A stretch of DNA of 64,000 nt, from contig NC_017030.1 of the NCBI RefSeq assembly GCF_000255295.1, positions 4,464,001-4,528,000 on the forward strand, written 5' to 3'. The notes beneath the pieces were generated by a model. The model was given only the letters and a program-made list of their open reading frames with translations. It was not told the origin of the DNA and made no database searches. Both the position numbers and the translations under genes were made by a program. The stretch comes from Corallococcus coralloides DSM 2259. GTDB taxonomy: Bacteria; Myxococcota; Myxococcia; Myxococcales; Myxococcaceae. Position 1 is the first letter of the stretch, and each line of letters starts with the position of its first letter. Below, one piece after another: positions 34,396 to 42,951 of this stretch.

Positions 34396-36183
34396 TCAGC
34401 GCGGGCCGTAGACGGGCAGGTCCGCTCCCGCCTCGAAGGCGCCCAGGTCCGGCGCCGGGCCGGTGAAGCCCTCGTTGATGTTCGGCAGCGTCTGACCCGC
34501 GTTCGCCGCGGCCGAATCCGCCCGGATGCGCAGGTCAGGCTTCGCGTAGAGCGTCAGCGGGGCGGCAGGATAGGCCACCGAGGTCGCGAACGCCGTGAGG
34601 TCCACCTGCACGGCATGCTGTTCACTCGTTTCGCTCCGCAGGGTCTGGAGGCTGGTGAACGGGGTGGCGCCCAGGCGGCCCGTGACGGTGTCCGTGGTGG
34701 AACCCACACCATCGTAGTCGAGGCTCGAGCTGGCGACCTCCAGGTCGGGGATGTGCAACACCCGGCCGGTGCCACTGCTGTAGCCATTGAACGTGCCGCC
34801 GGGCCCTCCCAGGAAGAGGTTGTTGCGCGCGTAGAGGTGTGCCACCGGACGGCCCGCGTAGATGCCGAACGCATCTCCGTGCTTGACCACCGTGTTGTGC
34901 AGGAGCACGTCACCCGTGCTGCCCCGGTAGAGTTTGAAGGCCACGTGCACCGCGTTGTAGATGGCATTGCGGACGAAGTACGTGGGCCCGCCCAGCCCCG
35001 GCTGTGACGACACCGCGATGAAGTTGTTCGTCAGCCGGTTGCGGACGATGCGGCAGTTGTGGAAGCAGAAGTCCGCCTCGATGCCGTCATCCGCGTTGCC
35101 GGTCAGGTCGTTGTTCAGGATGTCGATGCTGAACTGATCCACGGCCTCATCGTCCTCCATGAGGGAGATGCCGTCCCGGAACCCCGTCACGCGGTTGTGC
35201 AGGATGACGTGCCCCGGGCCGTTGACGGCGATGCCTTCACCCAGGTTGTCTCCGCTGGCGCCGAGCGACGCCTCCGCCCACTGCGTCAGGCCCGTCACCA
35301 CGTTGTCCGCGATGTATGCGTTCTCCGCGCGGGTGAAGCTCACGATGCCGTCGCCTCCATGGGCGCTGCTGGCGTTGATGGCGCAGCGCTGGATGACGAT
35401 GTGCTTCGAGCCGTTGAAGCGGATGCGGCCGTTGACCGTGAGTCCTTCGAGGTGGACGTGGGACTGGGCGAAGAGGTTGATGGCGCCGTTGATCACCACC
35501 CCGGCCGTCCCCCGGAGCACGATGGGCTTTCCTTCCGTGCCGCTCCGGGACCAATCAAAGCCAGCGTAGGTTCCCGCGCCCAGTTGGAGGACATCCCCCG
35601 GCTGCGCGCTCGCGGCGACGCTGGCGAACGTGCCGGGTGTCACTGCCTTGACGGGGGCGCCTGCCATGGGGACCGGCACCGGGCGGGTGGTGGCGGTCGT
35701 GGTGCGCGTGGTCGTCCCGCCATCGGGGTCCGTGAGGGTGAGCTCCAGCTCGTAGGTCGTCCCCGGCTGGAGGTCGAACACGCTGCCGGAATGGCGGCCC
35801 GTCCAGCTGAAGCCCTCGTTGCTGCCCGCGGCCACGCGGCGCAGCGGCAGCGCTTCGCGCCAGGGGCCGGTGCCCGAGGCCCGGTAGCGGACCGTCACCA
35901 CGCCATTGGCGTTGGTATCTCCGCTGAACGCCCACTCCACGGTCAGGTGGTGCAGCGTCGGGAAGGGCAGACTTGTCGCGCCGGCCACCGTGGCATTGTC
36001 CCCGAGGCTTCCTCCATCGCCGCTGCTTCCCCCATCCTCATGGCTTCCCGCATCACCGCTGCCGCCGCCGTCGGAAAGGAGTCCCCCATCCACGGGGTCG
36101 CCTCCATCCGGGGCCCCATCGGAGCAGGCGACTGACGTCAGCAGTCCAAGAGCACAGGCCCAGCGCCAGGAGAAAGGGGTCAT
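34396..36183 (-). CDS. Right-handed parallel beta-helix lipoprotein
   Basis: A 595-residue exported protein with a lipoprotein signal (LGLLTSVACSDG). An Asp/Gly/Ser-rich linker (about 25-60) is followed by an FN3-like beta-sandwich to about 165. A pectate-lyase-type parallel beta-helix then runs to the end, opening with GTFASVAASAQPGDVLQLGAG and carrying many NosD/PbH1 rungs (HVHLEGLTVNGRI, HIVIQRCAI, NAYIADNVV, HVILHNRVTGFRDGISL). Proteins of this class bind or cleave polysaccharides. No lyase active-site pattern could be confirmed by eye. ATG 36183 starts the signal peptide directly. It is divergent from the TetR gene with 100 bases between. Confidence 0.82.
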   Translation of the reverse strand: MTPFSWRWACALGLLTSVACSDGAPDGGDPVDGGLLSDGGGSGDAGSHEDGGSSGDGGSLGDNATVAGATSLPFPTLHHLTVEWAFSGDTNANGVVTVRYRASGTGPWREALPLRRVAAGSNEGFSWTGRHSGSVFDLQPGTTYELELTLTDPDGGTTTRTTTATTRPVPVPMAGAPVKAVTPGTFASVAASAQPGDVLQLGAGTYAGFDWSRSGTEGKPIVLRGTAGVVINGAINLFAQSHVHLEGLTVNGRIRFNGSKHIVIQRCAINASSAHGGDGIVSFTRAENAYIADNVVTGLTQWAEASLGASGDNLGEGIAVNGPGHVILHNRVTGFRDGISLMEDDEAVDQFSIDILNNDLTGNADDGIEADFCFHNCRIVRNRLTNNFIAVSSQPGLGGPTYFVRNAIYNAVHVAFKLYRGSTGDVLLHNTVVKHGDAFGIYAGRPVAHLYARNNLFLGGPGGTFNGYSSGTGRVLHIPDLEVASSSLDYDGVGSTTDTVTGRLGATPFTSLQTLRSETSEQHAVQVDLTAFATSVAYPAAPLTLYAKPDLRIRADSAAANAGQTLPNINEGFTGPAPDLGAFEAGADLPVYGPR

Positions 36184-36258
36184 GGGTTTCCTTTCCGCCC
36201 ACCTTGGTCCGCCGCGGTCCATGAGGGCAATGTTCGTCGCCAGGGCGGTTGCGAAAAA

Positions 36259-36270
36259 AGCACGACCGTT
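36259..36270. promoter_or_regulatory. Candidate TetR operator, shared motif AGCACGAnCGTT
   Basis: AGCACGACCGTT lies 14 bases before the TetR start. A near copy, AGCACGAACGTT with the perfect 10-mer CGAACGTTCG, lies at 36933-36946 over the first codons of the hydrolase gene. Two matching sites flanking a TetR gene suggest self-control and control of the hydrolase. Confidence 0.4.
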
Positions 36271-36283
36271 TTATGAAAGGCCC

Positions 36284-36883
36284 ATGCGCAAGGGCGAGCT
36301 CACCCATCAGACCATCCTGGAGACGGCCGTCCGGCTGGCGAGCCGGGTGGGGCTGCAGGGGCTGAGCATCGGGGGGCTGGCGGAGGAGCTGGGCCTCTCC
36401 AAGAGCGGCCTGTTCGCGCACTTCAAGTCCAAGACGGAGCTGCAGGTGCAGGTCCTGGAGGCGGCCACCGTCGTCTTCACCGAGCGCGTCATCCGCCCGG
36501 CGCTGGGCAGGGCCCGCGGCGAGCCCCGGGTGCGGGCGCTCTTCGACGGCTGGCTCACGTGGGACCGGGACAAGCTGCTCGAGGGCGGCTGCATCTTCGT
36601 GGCGGCGGCGGCGGAGCTGGACGACGCGCCCGGGCCCGCGAGGGACACGCTGGTGCAGGGGCAGCGGGACTGGCTGGACTGCCTGGCCCAGGCCGCGCGC
36701 ATCGCCGTGGCGGAAGGGCACTTCCGCGAGGCGCTGGACGTGGAGCAGTTCGCCCATGATCAGTACGCCGTGATGCTGGGCTTCCACCACGCGAAGCGCT
36801 TGATGCGGGACCCCCAGGCCGAGGCGCGAGCCCGCCGGGCCTTCGACGCGCTCGTCACCGCCGCGCGCACCCCCACTTCCTGA
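36284..36883 (+). CDS. TetR-family regulator
   Basis: A 199-residue protein. The helix-turn-helix occupies residues 5-50 (HQTILETAVRLASRVGLQGLS, LAEELGLSKSGLFAHFKSKTEL). The ligand domain ends with a TetR_C-type region (QFAHDQYAVMLGFHHAKRLMRDP), typical of the YcdC/AcrR-like group. The start at 36284 has GAAAGG just before it; longer frames upstream are inside the promoter. It is followed 37 bases later by an alpha/beta hydrolase on the same strand, a likely target. Confidence 0.88.
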   Translation: MRKGELTHQTILETAVRLASRVGLQGLSIGGLAEELGLSKSGLFAHFKSKTELQVQVLEAATVVFTERVIRPALGRARGEPRVRALFDGWLTWDRDKLLEGGCIFVAAAAELDDAPGPARDTLVQGQRDWLDCLAQAARIAVAEGHFREALDVEQFAHDQYAVMLGFHHAKRLMRDPQAEARARRAFDALVTAARTPTS

Positions 36884-36920
36884 CCTGGTTGTCGCCGTGT
36901 CCTTCGAGGAGGACCTCATC

Positions 36921-37892
36921 ATGGCTGAAAATAGCACGAACGTTCGGACGAAGATAGCGCTGTGGGGTGTGCGGGCGGCGGCGCGGAGTCTGGGGGCGGT
37001 GGCGCCCGGGCTGGCGGCGGAGTGGTCGGAGCGGCTGTTCCTGACGCCCCAGCGGCCGCGGCGCTCGCGCACGGCGGAGGCGGTGTTGGCGCGGGGCCAG
37101 CCCCGGGTGTTGAGGGTGGAGGGCGAGAAGGTGGCGGTGTGGAGCTGGGGAGAGGGCCCCCGGGTGCTGCTGGTGCACGGGTGGAGCGGCTACGGCGGGC
37201 AGCTGACGGCCTTCGTGCAGCCCCTGGTGGAAGCGGGCTTCTCGGTGGTGACGTACGACGCGCCGGGGCACGGGGCGTCCTCCGGGCGCACCAGCTCACT
37301 GCCTGAGCTGGCGGGAATGGTGGCGGCGGTGGGGCAGGCGACAGGCGGGCCCTACGCGGTGGTGGCGCACTCATTCGGCGCGGCGGCCACGGCGGTGGCG
37401 CTGCGGGACGGGATGAAGGTGGAGCGCGCGGTCTTCATCTCGCCGCCCGCGGATCCGCTGGCGGGCATCCGGGCCTTCGCGGACACGGTGGGCCTGTCGG
37501 AGGCCATGTGGCGGCGGATGGCGGCGCGAATCGAGGCGCGCTTCGACATGCGGCTGGCGGATCTGGCGCTGCCTGCCTTCGCGCCAGGGTTGGACGTGCC
37601 GCTGCACATCTTCCACGACGTGGGGGACCGCGAGGTGCCGCTGAAAGCAGGCGAAGCGGTGGCGCGCGCGTGGCCGGGCGCGAAGCTCACGCGCACGGAA
37701 GGACTGGGGCACTTCCGCATCCTCTATGCGCCGGAGGTGCTGTTGCCCGCGGTGGACTTCCTGGCGGAAGGACGGCCGAGCAACGCCTGGCCCGGGCCAG
37801 AGTTGCTGGCATCGGTGGCGTCCGCGCCAGGGCTGCGGCGGCGAAGCATGGGCAACGCCGCCGGCATGGGTGACAAGGCTCAGGCTCCCTGA
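36921..37892 (+). CDS. Alpha/beta-fold hydrolase
   Basis: A 323-residue protein. The oxyanion region is LLVHGWSGYGGQ, the nucleophile elbow VVAHSFGAAA (G/A-x-S-x-G), the acid in FHDVGDREVP and the His in GLGHFRILY. All three catalytic residues are present in the usual order. An N-terminal membrane-proximal helix precedes the core. The start at 36921 has GAGGAGG 7 bases upstream. It is presumably co-regulated with the TetR gene. The substrate is unknown; esterase or lipase-like. Confidence 0.87.
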   Translation: MAENSTNVRTKIALWGVRAAARSLGAVAPGLAAEWSERLFLTPQRPRRSRTAEAVLARGQPRVLRVEGEKVAVWSWGEGPRVLLVHGWSGYGGQLTAFVQPLVEAGFSVVTYDAPGHGASSGRTSSLPELAGMVAAVGQATGGPYAVVAHSFGAAATAVALRDGMKVERAVFISPPADPLAGIRAFADTVGLSEAMWRRMAARIEARFDMRLADLALPAFAPGLDVPLHIFHDVGDREVPLKAGEAVARAWPGAKLTRTEGLGHFRILYAPEVLLPAVDFLAEGRPSNAWPGPELLASVASAPGLRRRSMGNAAGMGDKAQAP

Positions 37893-37947
37893 GGCCGCTT
37901 CGGGGGCGCTTCACCTCCGGCGCCCGCACCGTCAGCTCGAAATCCAC

Positions 37948-39111
37948 TCAGGCCTTGTCGTTCCTCTCTTCCCGACGTCGGGGTGGGACACGCTCGGTGT
38001 GCATTGTGGAGATGGGACCGTCCCGGCCAGCCGCCGAATACACAGCCACCACGTCAAGTTCGATGCCCGCGGTTTCAATCACAACAAACCCCTTGAGGAA
38101 GCGGGCATCGACCCCGGAAATCTTGAGGATGTCCGAGCAGTCGATCTCCAGCGCTTCGTCCGGGCCGAGGTTGGCACGAACGAACTCGGAGACAGGGCCG
38201 GGTTTCAAGCCAGGCATCGCAACGGCAACCTTCACGCGAAAGCCGATCTCCTTGTAGGCCGGATTGTGCACGTTGATCGCGGTGAAGTAGAGCCCAGGCG
38301 CCACGGCCGCTCCAGGGGCCTCTCCGCAAACAAACTTCACCGCGTACTGGAACGTCACCCGCTCCGGGAACTGCGCCTGGTAGTGGGCCAGGACCCGCTC
38401 GGCGGAAAGCGCGGTGCCATAGAGCGCAACCTCGTCGATCAGCCCATGAAACGGCCGGGGACGGGAGGGATAGGTCTGGTTGCCAATCCCAAGGTAGCCA
38501 TCCAGCGAAGGAGGCGGTGGGGAAGGGTACTTGAGCAGGAGGTCGCCTGCATTGGCTCCCAGGTCCGTCTGACTCTCCAGCATGCCGTTGAAATAGATCC
38601 GGATCTCCTGCCCATCGAAGGTCGCCACGATGTGGGTTTCCACGCCCTGCGGGACCTCGCTGCGGCTCCTGGCGGACACGTTGACGTCGAGCCCATTGAG
38701 TGCCGTTCTCACGCGGAGATCGACGACCACATGTCCGTCCCCTCCGTCGATGGTCAGGGCGTATTCCGCGCGCTGCTCGTAGCTCGATTTCTCGAAGATG
38801 CGCTGGGTGTACCGGATGGGTCCGGGATTGGGGCCGGACCAATTGATCTTGGCCTCCAGGGTGAGCTGGCGGGGATTGAGGGCCTTGCTGTTGGGAACAA
38901 CGATTCGTCCCATCAACCCATCGAACAGCGCCGCCGTGTCCCCACCCTTGAAGCCACTCAACCCAAGCGTGATTCCACCGGCGGAGTATTCTCCATGGTT
39001 GCCGTGCCCCGAGGCATCGACTGCCGTCATCGCTCCAGGGGCCTCTCCCAGGCGCCAATAGCCAATCGGTCCATCCGCCAGGACAGCAGCGGCGTAGCGT
39101 TCAAGTGCCAT
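37948..39111 (-). CDS. LamG/concanavalin-like lectin-domain protein
   Basis: A 387-residue protein without signal peptide. Residues 8-240 form a LamG jelly roll, with the diagnostic PIGYWRLGE, ASGHGNHGEYS, TLEAKINWSG and FHGLIDEVALYGTALSAERV. The last 120 residues are a separate beta domain (LYFTAINVHNPAYKEIGFRV, EALEIDCSDILKISG) that I cannot name; it resembles sheath or fibre-type domains. Likely a carbohydrate- or surface-binding protein. ATG 39111 starts the LamG domain; an in-frame start at 39201 would add 30 residues of poor codon character. Confidence 0.75.
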   Translation of the reverse strand: MALERYAAAVLADGPIGYWRLGEAPGAMTAVDASGHGNHGEYSAGGITLGLSGFKGGDTAALFDGLMGRIVVPNSKALNPRQLTLEAKINWSGPNPGPIRYTQRIFEKSSYEQRAEYALTIDGGDGHVVVDLRVRTALNGLDVNVSARSRSEVPQGVETHIVATFDGQEIRIYFNGMLESQTDLGANAGDLLLKYPSPPPPSLDGYLGIGNQTYPSRPRPFHGLIDEVALYGTALSAERVLAHYQAQFPERVTFQYAVKFVCGEAPGAAVAPGLYFTAINVHNPAYKEIGFRVKVAVAMPGLKPGPVSEFVRANLGPDEALEIDCSDILKISGVDARFLKGFVVIETAGIELDVVAVYSAAGRDGPISTMHTERVPPRRREERNDKA

Positions 39112-39238
39112 GTCATCTACACGTGGTCCGCAATGGCCAGCGCGCTCCTGGATCAAACCTAGGAAGCCCGCTTCGCGTCGCCAGCCCCATGTGTTGGGCA
39201 CTCCTGCTGGCGCACCCAGGCAGCGGCACGGTCAACCC

Positions 39239-39389
39239 TGCAATGAGCAGGAGAGGGACCTGACGGTCGAACTCGCGCAAGCCGCTGTCAGCAAGAGTGC
39301 CCCAGAGGTCTACACCCCGCTTGCCCTGAGGGTGGCGGCCGAGGTCGCCCGCTTCATCTCAAGGGCATTCACCTGGCACCTCCAGAACG
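39239..39389 (+). other. Intergenic remnant of a decayed coding sequence (tentative)
   Basis: In the 278-base gap between two leftward genes, one rightward frame reads NEQERDLTVELAQAAVSKSA and continues with a plausible amphipathic helix, but it has no usable start. It then runs into the 3' end of the convergent phosphatase gene. It looks like the front part of a lost gene. Nothing else is seen in the gap. Confidence 0.25.
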
Positions 39390-40418
39390 TCACGGGAACT
39401 TCAGGTTGGCGCCGCCCACGAGCAGATTGTGGTGCGACGTGTTCCCGGGTCTCCGGAACATGTCGATGGCCCACCTTCCGTAGGCCGCGAAGTCCAGGCG
39501 CTCGATGGGGAAGAAGATGTAATCGATCTTCTTGTCGACTCCCGAGTGGGTGTGCGCCGTGTTCTGCCCGCTGCGGCACATCGCGGGACGGTTCTGGTTG
39601 GCGGCCTTGCAGGTGACGCCTGCCGGCGCCTTGGCGAAGTAGTCAGGGTCGGTGGCGTCCCCGTCCACGAAGTCGCCGTTCCCCGTGTAGTCGCCCGTCA
39701 GCTTCTGCCGGTACATGTTGTTGAGCGAAGGCATGTTCGGCTCGGAGTTGAAGTCCCCCGAGACGCTGACGACCCTTCCGGCCGCGAGGTCCGGCTGGAC
39801 GAGCGCGCGGATCCACGCGGTCTGCTGCTTGCGCGTGGGGTCGTCGCTCGTCCCGAGGTGGGTCACGCAGACCTTGTAGTTCTGGGAGCCCGCCGGAAGG
39901 CCTGGGGCCTGGACGTAGGCACACAACAACCCCTGCGCATCGGGAAGGCCGGGGTCGAGATCCGGATCACAGTTCGCGTCCGCGTGCCGGTTTCCGGAGG
40001 CGTCGGGCATCAGGCAGTACTTGGCGACGCCGTTGAACGGGTAGGGCGAGGCAATCATTTCGCCGAGGCGGTCGTCCTGGATGTTGGGATTCGATCCCGT
40101 CGTGCACGCAGCGCCCTTGTGCTTGGTGGTGGCGAAAGCCCACGACCAGCCCGGATGGGTGCGCACGAACTCCTCGGCCTGGCTGGCGCAGACCTCGTTC
40201 ATGGTCACGACGGTCAGGTTGGGGTAGGCCGCGACGGCTGCGTTGATGTCATTGAGGGCCTTGTCGTCCCCGGCGAGGGGTGACTGGCCTCCGCCAATGT
40301 TCTGATGGATGACGACGATGGGCAGGGTCGCCGCACCGGCCGTGGAGGCCGAAGCCAGCGCGGCCATGGCTCCCATGAAGAACCGCGTCCTGCTCCAGAC
40401 TCCGTTCATGGGATGCAT
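39390..40418 (-). CDS. Secreted endonuclease/exonuclease/phosphatase-family protein
   Basis: A 342-residue protein with a signal peptide (FFMGAMAALASASTAGAA). EEP-fold motifs are in order: an early metal-site Asn (IVVIHQNIGG) and Glu (VVTMNEVCAS), VCVTHLGTS, the core SGDFNSEP, and the C-terminal IDYIFF and SHHNLLV (the D-H pair normally written SDHxxL). Several Cys suggest disulfides outside the cytoplasm. Family members cleave phosphodiesters in nucleic acids, lipids or inositol phosphates. Two ATGs (40418 and 40409) are possible; the first was kept. Confidence 0.82.
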   Translation of the reverse strand: MHPMNGVWSRTRFFMGAMAALASASTAGAATLPIVVIHQNIGGGQSPLAGDDKALNDINAAVAAYPNLTVVTMNEVCASQAEEFVRTHPGWSWAFATTKHKGAACTTGSNPNIQDDRLGEMIASPYPFNGVAKYCLMPDASGNRHADANCDPDLDPGLPDAQGLLCAYVQAPGLPAGSQNYKVCVTHLGTSDDPTRKQQTAWIRALVQPDLAAGRVVSVSGDFNSEPNMPSLNNMYRQKLTGDYTGNGDFVDGDATDPDYFAKAPAGVTCKAANQNRPAMCRSGQNTAHTHSGVDKKIDYIFFPIERLDFAAYGRWAIDMFRRPGNTSHHNLLVGGANLKFP

Positions 40419-40521
40419 GTTGGGCCTTGTCCGCACCGCAGCGGTTCGTTGAGTCATGGAGACACGGGCTCCAGCCCCACCAGGGAGGCTGAAGCCCGCG
40501 CTGATTCACTTCGCCGAGCGG

Positions 40522-40848
40522 CTAGTAGCAGTCACCGTCGCCGTAGAGGTAGCAGCTCGCGGCGCCGTAGGGGGCCGCCCACTGCGCGTACCAGAGCGAG
40601 GTGCCGCGGTGGCTGCACACCATCTGCCCCCATTCCGTACAATTCTGGGTCACGTTGGGGCCCGCATAGACGAAGCGGTTGTTGCAGGTGGCGTAGCACC
40701 AGTCGCCATTCTGGCGCGCGTGCTGCTCGGTCGAGCCGAGGACGGGCTGCGTCCCCTCGTCGGACTGCGCGACATCCTCGACTCCGCCACAGCCCACCAG
40801 CATCGACAGCGCGAGACCGGCCGCGGCGGCGAACGAAACAACCTTCAT
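40522..40848 (-). CDS. Small Cys-rich lipoprotein
   Basis: A 108-residue protein with a lipoprotein signal (LALSMLVGCGGVED). The mature part has six further Cys, spaced as WCYATCNNR, NCTEWGQMVC and SCYLYGDGDC, and is rich in Tyr and Trp. This suggests a compact disulfide-stabilised domain. No family recognised. A strong AT-rich inverted repeat lies 57 bases upstream. Confidence 0.72.
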   Translation of the reverse strand: MKVVSFAAAAGLALSMLVGCGGVEDVAQSDEGTQPVLGSTEQHARQNGDWCYATCNNRFVYAGPNVTQNCTEWGQMVCSHRGTSLWYAQWAAPYGAASCYLYGDGDCY

Positions 40849-40904
40849 GGGGGTTCTGCCTTTCAGGGTGATGAGCGCCGAAAGCCAGCGCTCACCACCT
40901 AGTG

Positions 40905-40941
40905 CGCTTAAACAAATTAAATGGATCTTTTAGTTTAAGCG
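40905..40941. promoter_or_regulatory. AT-rich inverted repeat upstream of the small Cys-rich lipoprotein gene
   Basis: CGCTTAAAC (40905-40913) and GTTTAAGCG (40933-40941) are perfect 9-base arms around a 19-base AT-rich centre. This is the most AT-rich spot noticed locally. It lies where the leftward lipoprotein gene's promoter should be, so an operator or promoter element is likely. Confidence 0.5.
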
Positions 40942-41010
40942 AAGAAGTCGGAATTTCCGTACCCCGACCGCGGGCAGCCCCTGGCGCACCGCGTCGCGCC
41001 CCCCCGTCCC

Positions 41011-41820
41011 TCAGGTGAAGTCCGTGGAGAGCGAGAGGGCGCGGTGGGCCTCCAGCTCGCGGGCGACGAAGGCGTTCTTCTCCTCCAGGGCCTTCACCGT
41101 GTCGCTGCCCAGGGCCAGCCGCAGTGGAGGCTGCTCCATCTTCACCAGCTCGACCATCGCGGTCGCGAGCTTCGCCGGGTTGCCCGGCTGCTGGTGGTTG
41201 AGCTCGATCGCGCGCGTCCGCATCGCGCCGGACGTCTGCGCGTAGTCGGGGATGATCCGCTCCGCCCGGGTGAGCGATGCCGCGTCCAGGAAGTCGGTGC
41301 GGAAGTAGCCGGGCTCCACCACCGTGACGTGGATGCCCAGCGGGGCCAGCTCATCGTGGAGCGCCTCGCTCAGCCCCTCCACCGCGAACTTCGTGGAGCA
41401 GTACACGCCCCAGCCTGCGGCCGAGCGGTAGCCCCCAATGGAGGACAGGTTGATGACGTGTCCGGAGCGCTGCTGCCGCATGACGGGCAGCACCGCGCGG
41501 GTGACGGCGAGCAGGCCGAAGACGTTGGTGCGGTAGAGCTTCTCGATTTCGGCCGCGCTCGACTCCTCCACGCCGCCGAGCAGTCCGAAGCCCGCGTTGT
41601 TCACGAGCACGTCGATGCGACCCGCCTCCGCCACGACGCGCTGGGCCTCGGACTCGTCGGTGACGTCCAGCTTCGCGACCACCAGCCTCGGGTGGGCCGC
41701 CAGGGGAATGCTCTGGGGGTTGCGCGCGGTGGCGATGACACGGTCTCCCGCGTCGAGCGCCGCCTGGGCGATGAGGACTCCAAAACCACGGGATGCGCCA
41801 GTGATGAGCCAGGTCTTCAT
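41011..41820 (-). CDS. Short-chain dehydrogenase/reductase
   Basis: A 269-residue classical SDR. The cofactor loop is ITGASRGFGVLIA, the structural motif NNAGFG, the catalytic Ser in INLSSIGGYR, and Tyr/Lys in YCSTKFAVE. The loop TARNPQSI after strand 2 favours NADPH. The C-terminal part (VVEPGYFRTDFL) is typical. The substrate is unknown. The gene is divergent from a LysR gene with 122 bases between, the usual layout for a LysR-controlled enzyme. Confidence 0.9.
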   Translation of the reverse strand: MKTWLITGASRGFGVLIAQAALDAGDRVIATARNPQSIPLAAHPRLVVAKLDVTDESEAQRVVAEAGRIDVLVNNAGFGLLGGVEESSAAEIEKLYRTNVFGLLAVTRAVLPVMRQQRSGHVINLSSIGGYRSAAGWGVYCSTKFAVEGLSEALHDELAPLGIHVTVVEPGYFRTDFLDAASLTRAERIIPDYAQTSGAMRTRAIELNHQQPGNPAKLATAMVELVKMEQPPLRLALGSDTVKALEEKNAFVARELEAHRALSLSTDFT

Positions 41821-41942
41821 GTGCGTGCTCCGCGTCAGGGGTTGGTGACAAGCGAAGAGATAGACCTGGACCATCCATGAGAGAATGCGCACGGAAGACA
41901 CAAGACCGTTGAATCCGGCTCAACAGCAGAAAGGCAGCCCCC

Positions 41943-42827
41943 ATGCAGGCCGACGTCCGTGAGCTGACCGTGTTCCTGGAGATCGCCCGGCATCTGAACT
42001 TCCGCCGCGCGGCGGGGGCGCTGGGCGTGACGCCGTCCGCGCTGAGCCACAGCTTGAGGGGGCTGGAGGAGAAGCTGGGCCTGCGGCTCGTGCACCGCAC
42101 CACCCGGAGCGTGGCGCTCACCGCGGCGGGCGAGCGGCTCGCCAAGCGGCTGCGGCCCGCGTTCCGGGACATCGACGACGCGCTCGATGACCTGAACACG
42201 TTCCGTGAGGCCCCCGTGGGGAAGCTGCGCATCAGCGCGGCCCGGGTGGCGATCCGGCTGGCCCTGCTGCCGGTGCTGCGCCCATTCCTGGAGGCGCATC
42301 CCGGCATCGAGGTGGAGGTCGTCGACAGCGCCGCGTTCGTGGACATCGTGAAGGAGGGCTTCGACGCGGGTGTGCGCTTCCACGAGCGCGTGGCCGCGGA
42401 CATGGTGGCGATTCCGCTGGGCCCCAGGCTGCGCTCGGCCATCGTCGCCACGCCCGCGTACTTCGCGAAGCATCCTCCGCCGAAGACGCCCAGGGACCTG
42501 GCCGCGCATGACTGCATCCAGTTCCGGTTCACCAACGGCTCACGCTACGCGTGGGAGCTGGAGCGCGACGGCAAGGAACTGGAGGTAGAGACGCGAGGCT
42601 CCCTGGCGCTCAGTGACCAGGTGGAGATCCTCGAAGCCGCGCTCGCGGGCCTGGGGCTGGCCTATGTCTTCGAGTCGCAGGTGGAGTCACTGCTCAAACA
42701 GAAGCGGCTGGTCCGCGTGCTGGAGGACTGGTGCCCGTCCTACCCTGGCTTCTTCCTCTACTACCCCAGCCGCAGGCACCTGCCACCCGTGCTCAAGGCC
42801 TTCGTGGACTTCGTGCGGGCCCTGTAG
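41943..42827 (+). CDS. LysR-family transcriptional regulator
   Basis: A 294-residue protein. The winged helix is at residues 5-62 (VFLEIARHLNFRRAAGALGV, LSHSLRGLEEKLGLRLVHRT). A periplasmic-binding-protein-like co-inducer domain follows (GKLRISAARVAIRLALLPVL, GFDAGVRFHERVAADMVAIP), closest to the DsdC/YafC-like group that controls adjacent dehydrogenases. Its likely target is the divergent SDR gene. A leftward regulator site is expected in 41821-41942 but no clear palindrome was seen. Confidence 0.9.
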   Translation: MQADVRELTVFLEIARHLNFRRAAGALGVTPSALSHSLRGLEEKLGLRLVHRTTRSVALTAAGERLAKRLRPAFRDIDDALDDLNTFREAPVGKLRISAARVAIRLALLPVLRPFLEAHPGIEVEVVDSAAFVDIVKEGFDAGVRFHERVAADMVAIPLGPRLRSAIVATPAYFAKHPPPKTPRDLAAHDCIQFRFTNGSRYAWELERDGKELEVETRGSLALSDQVEILEAALAGLGLAYVFESQVESLLKQKRLVRVLEDWCPSYPGFFLYYPSRRHLPPVLKAFVDFVRAL

Positions 42828-42951
42828 GTCCGTGGCGCATGGAAACCATTGCGATTGGATGTTTGTCATTGCCCAACGCCAGGGCAGCAATGGGCTTGCA
42901 TCGCGTTGGCAACGACAGCAAAAGTCCGCGTGACGCTTCCCCCGCCTGTTG

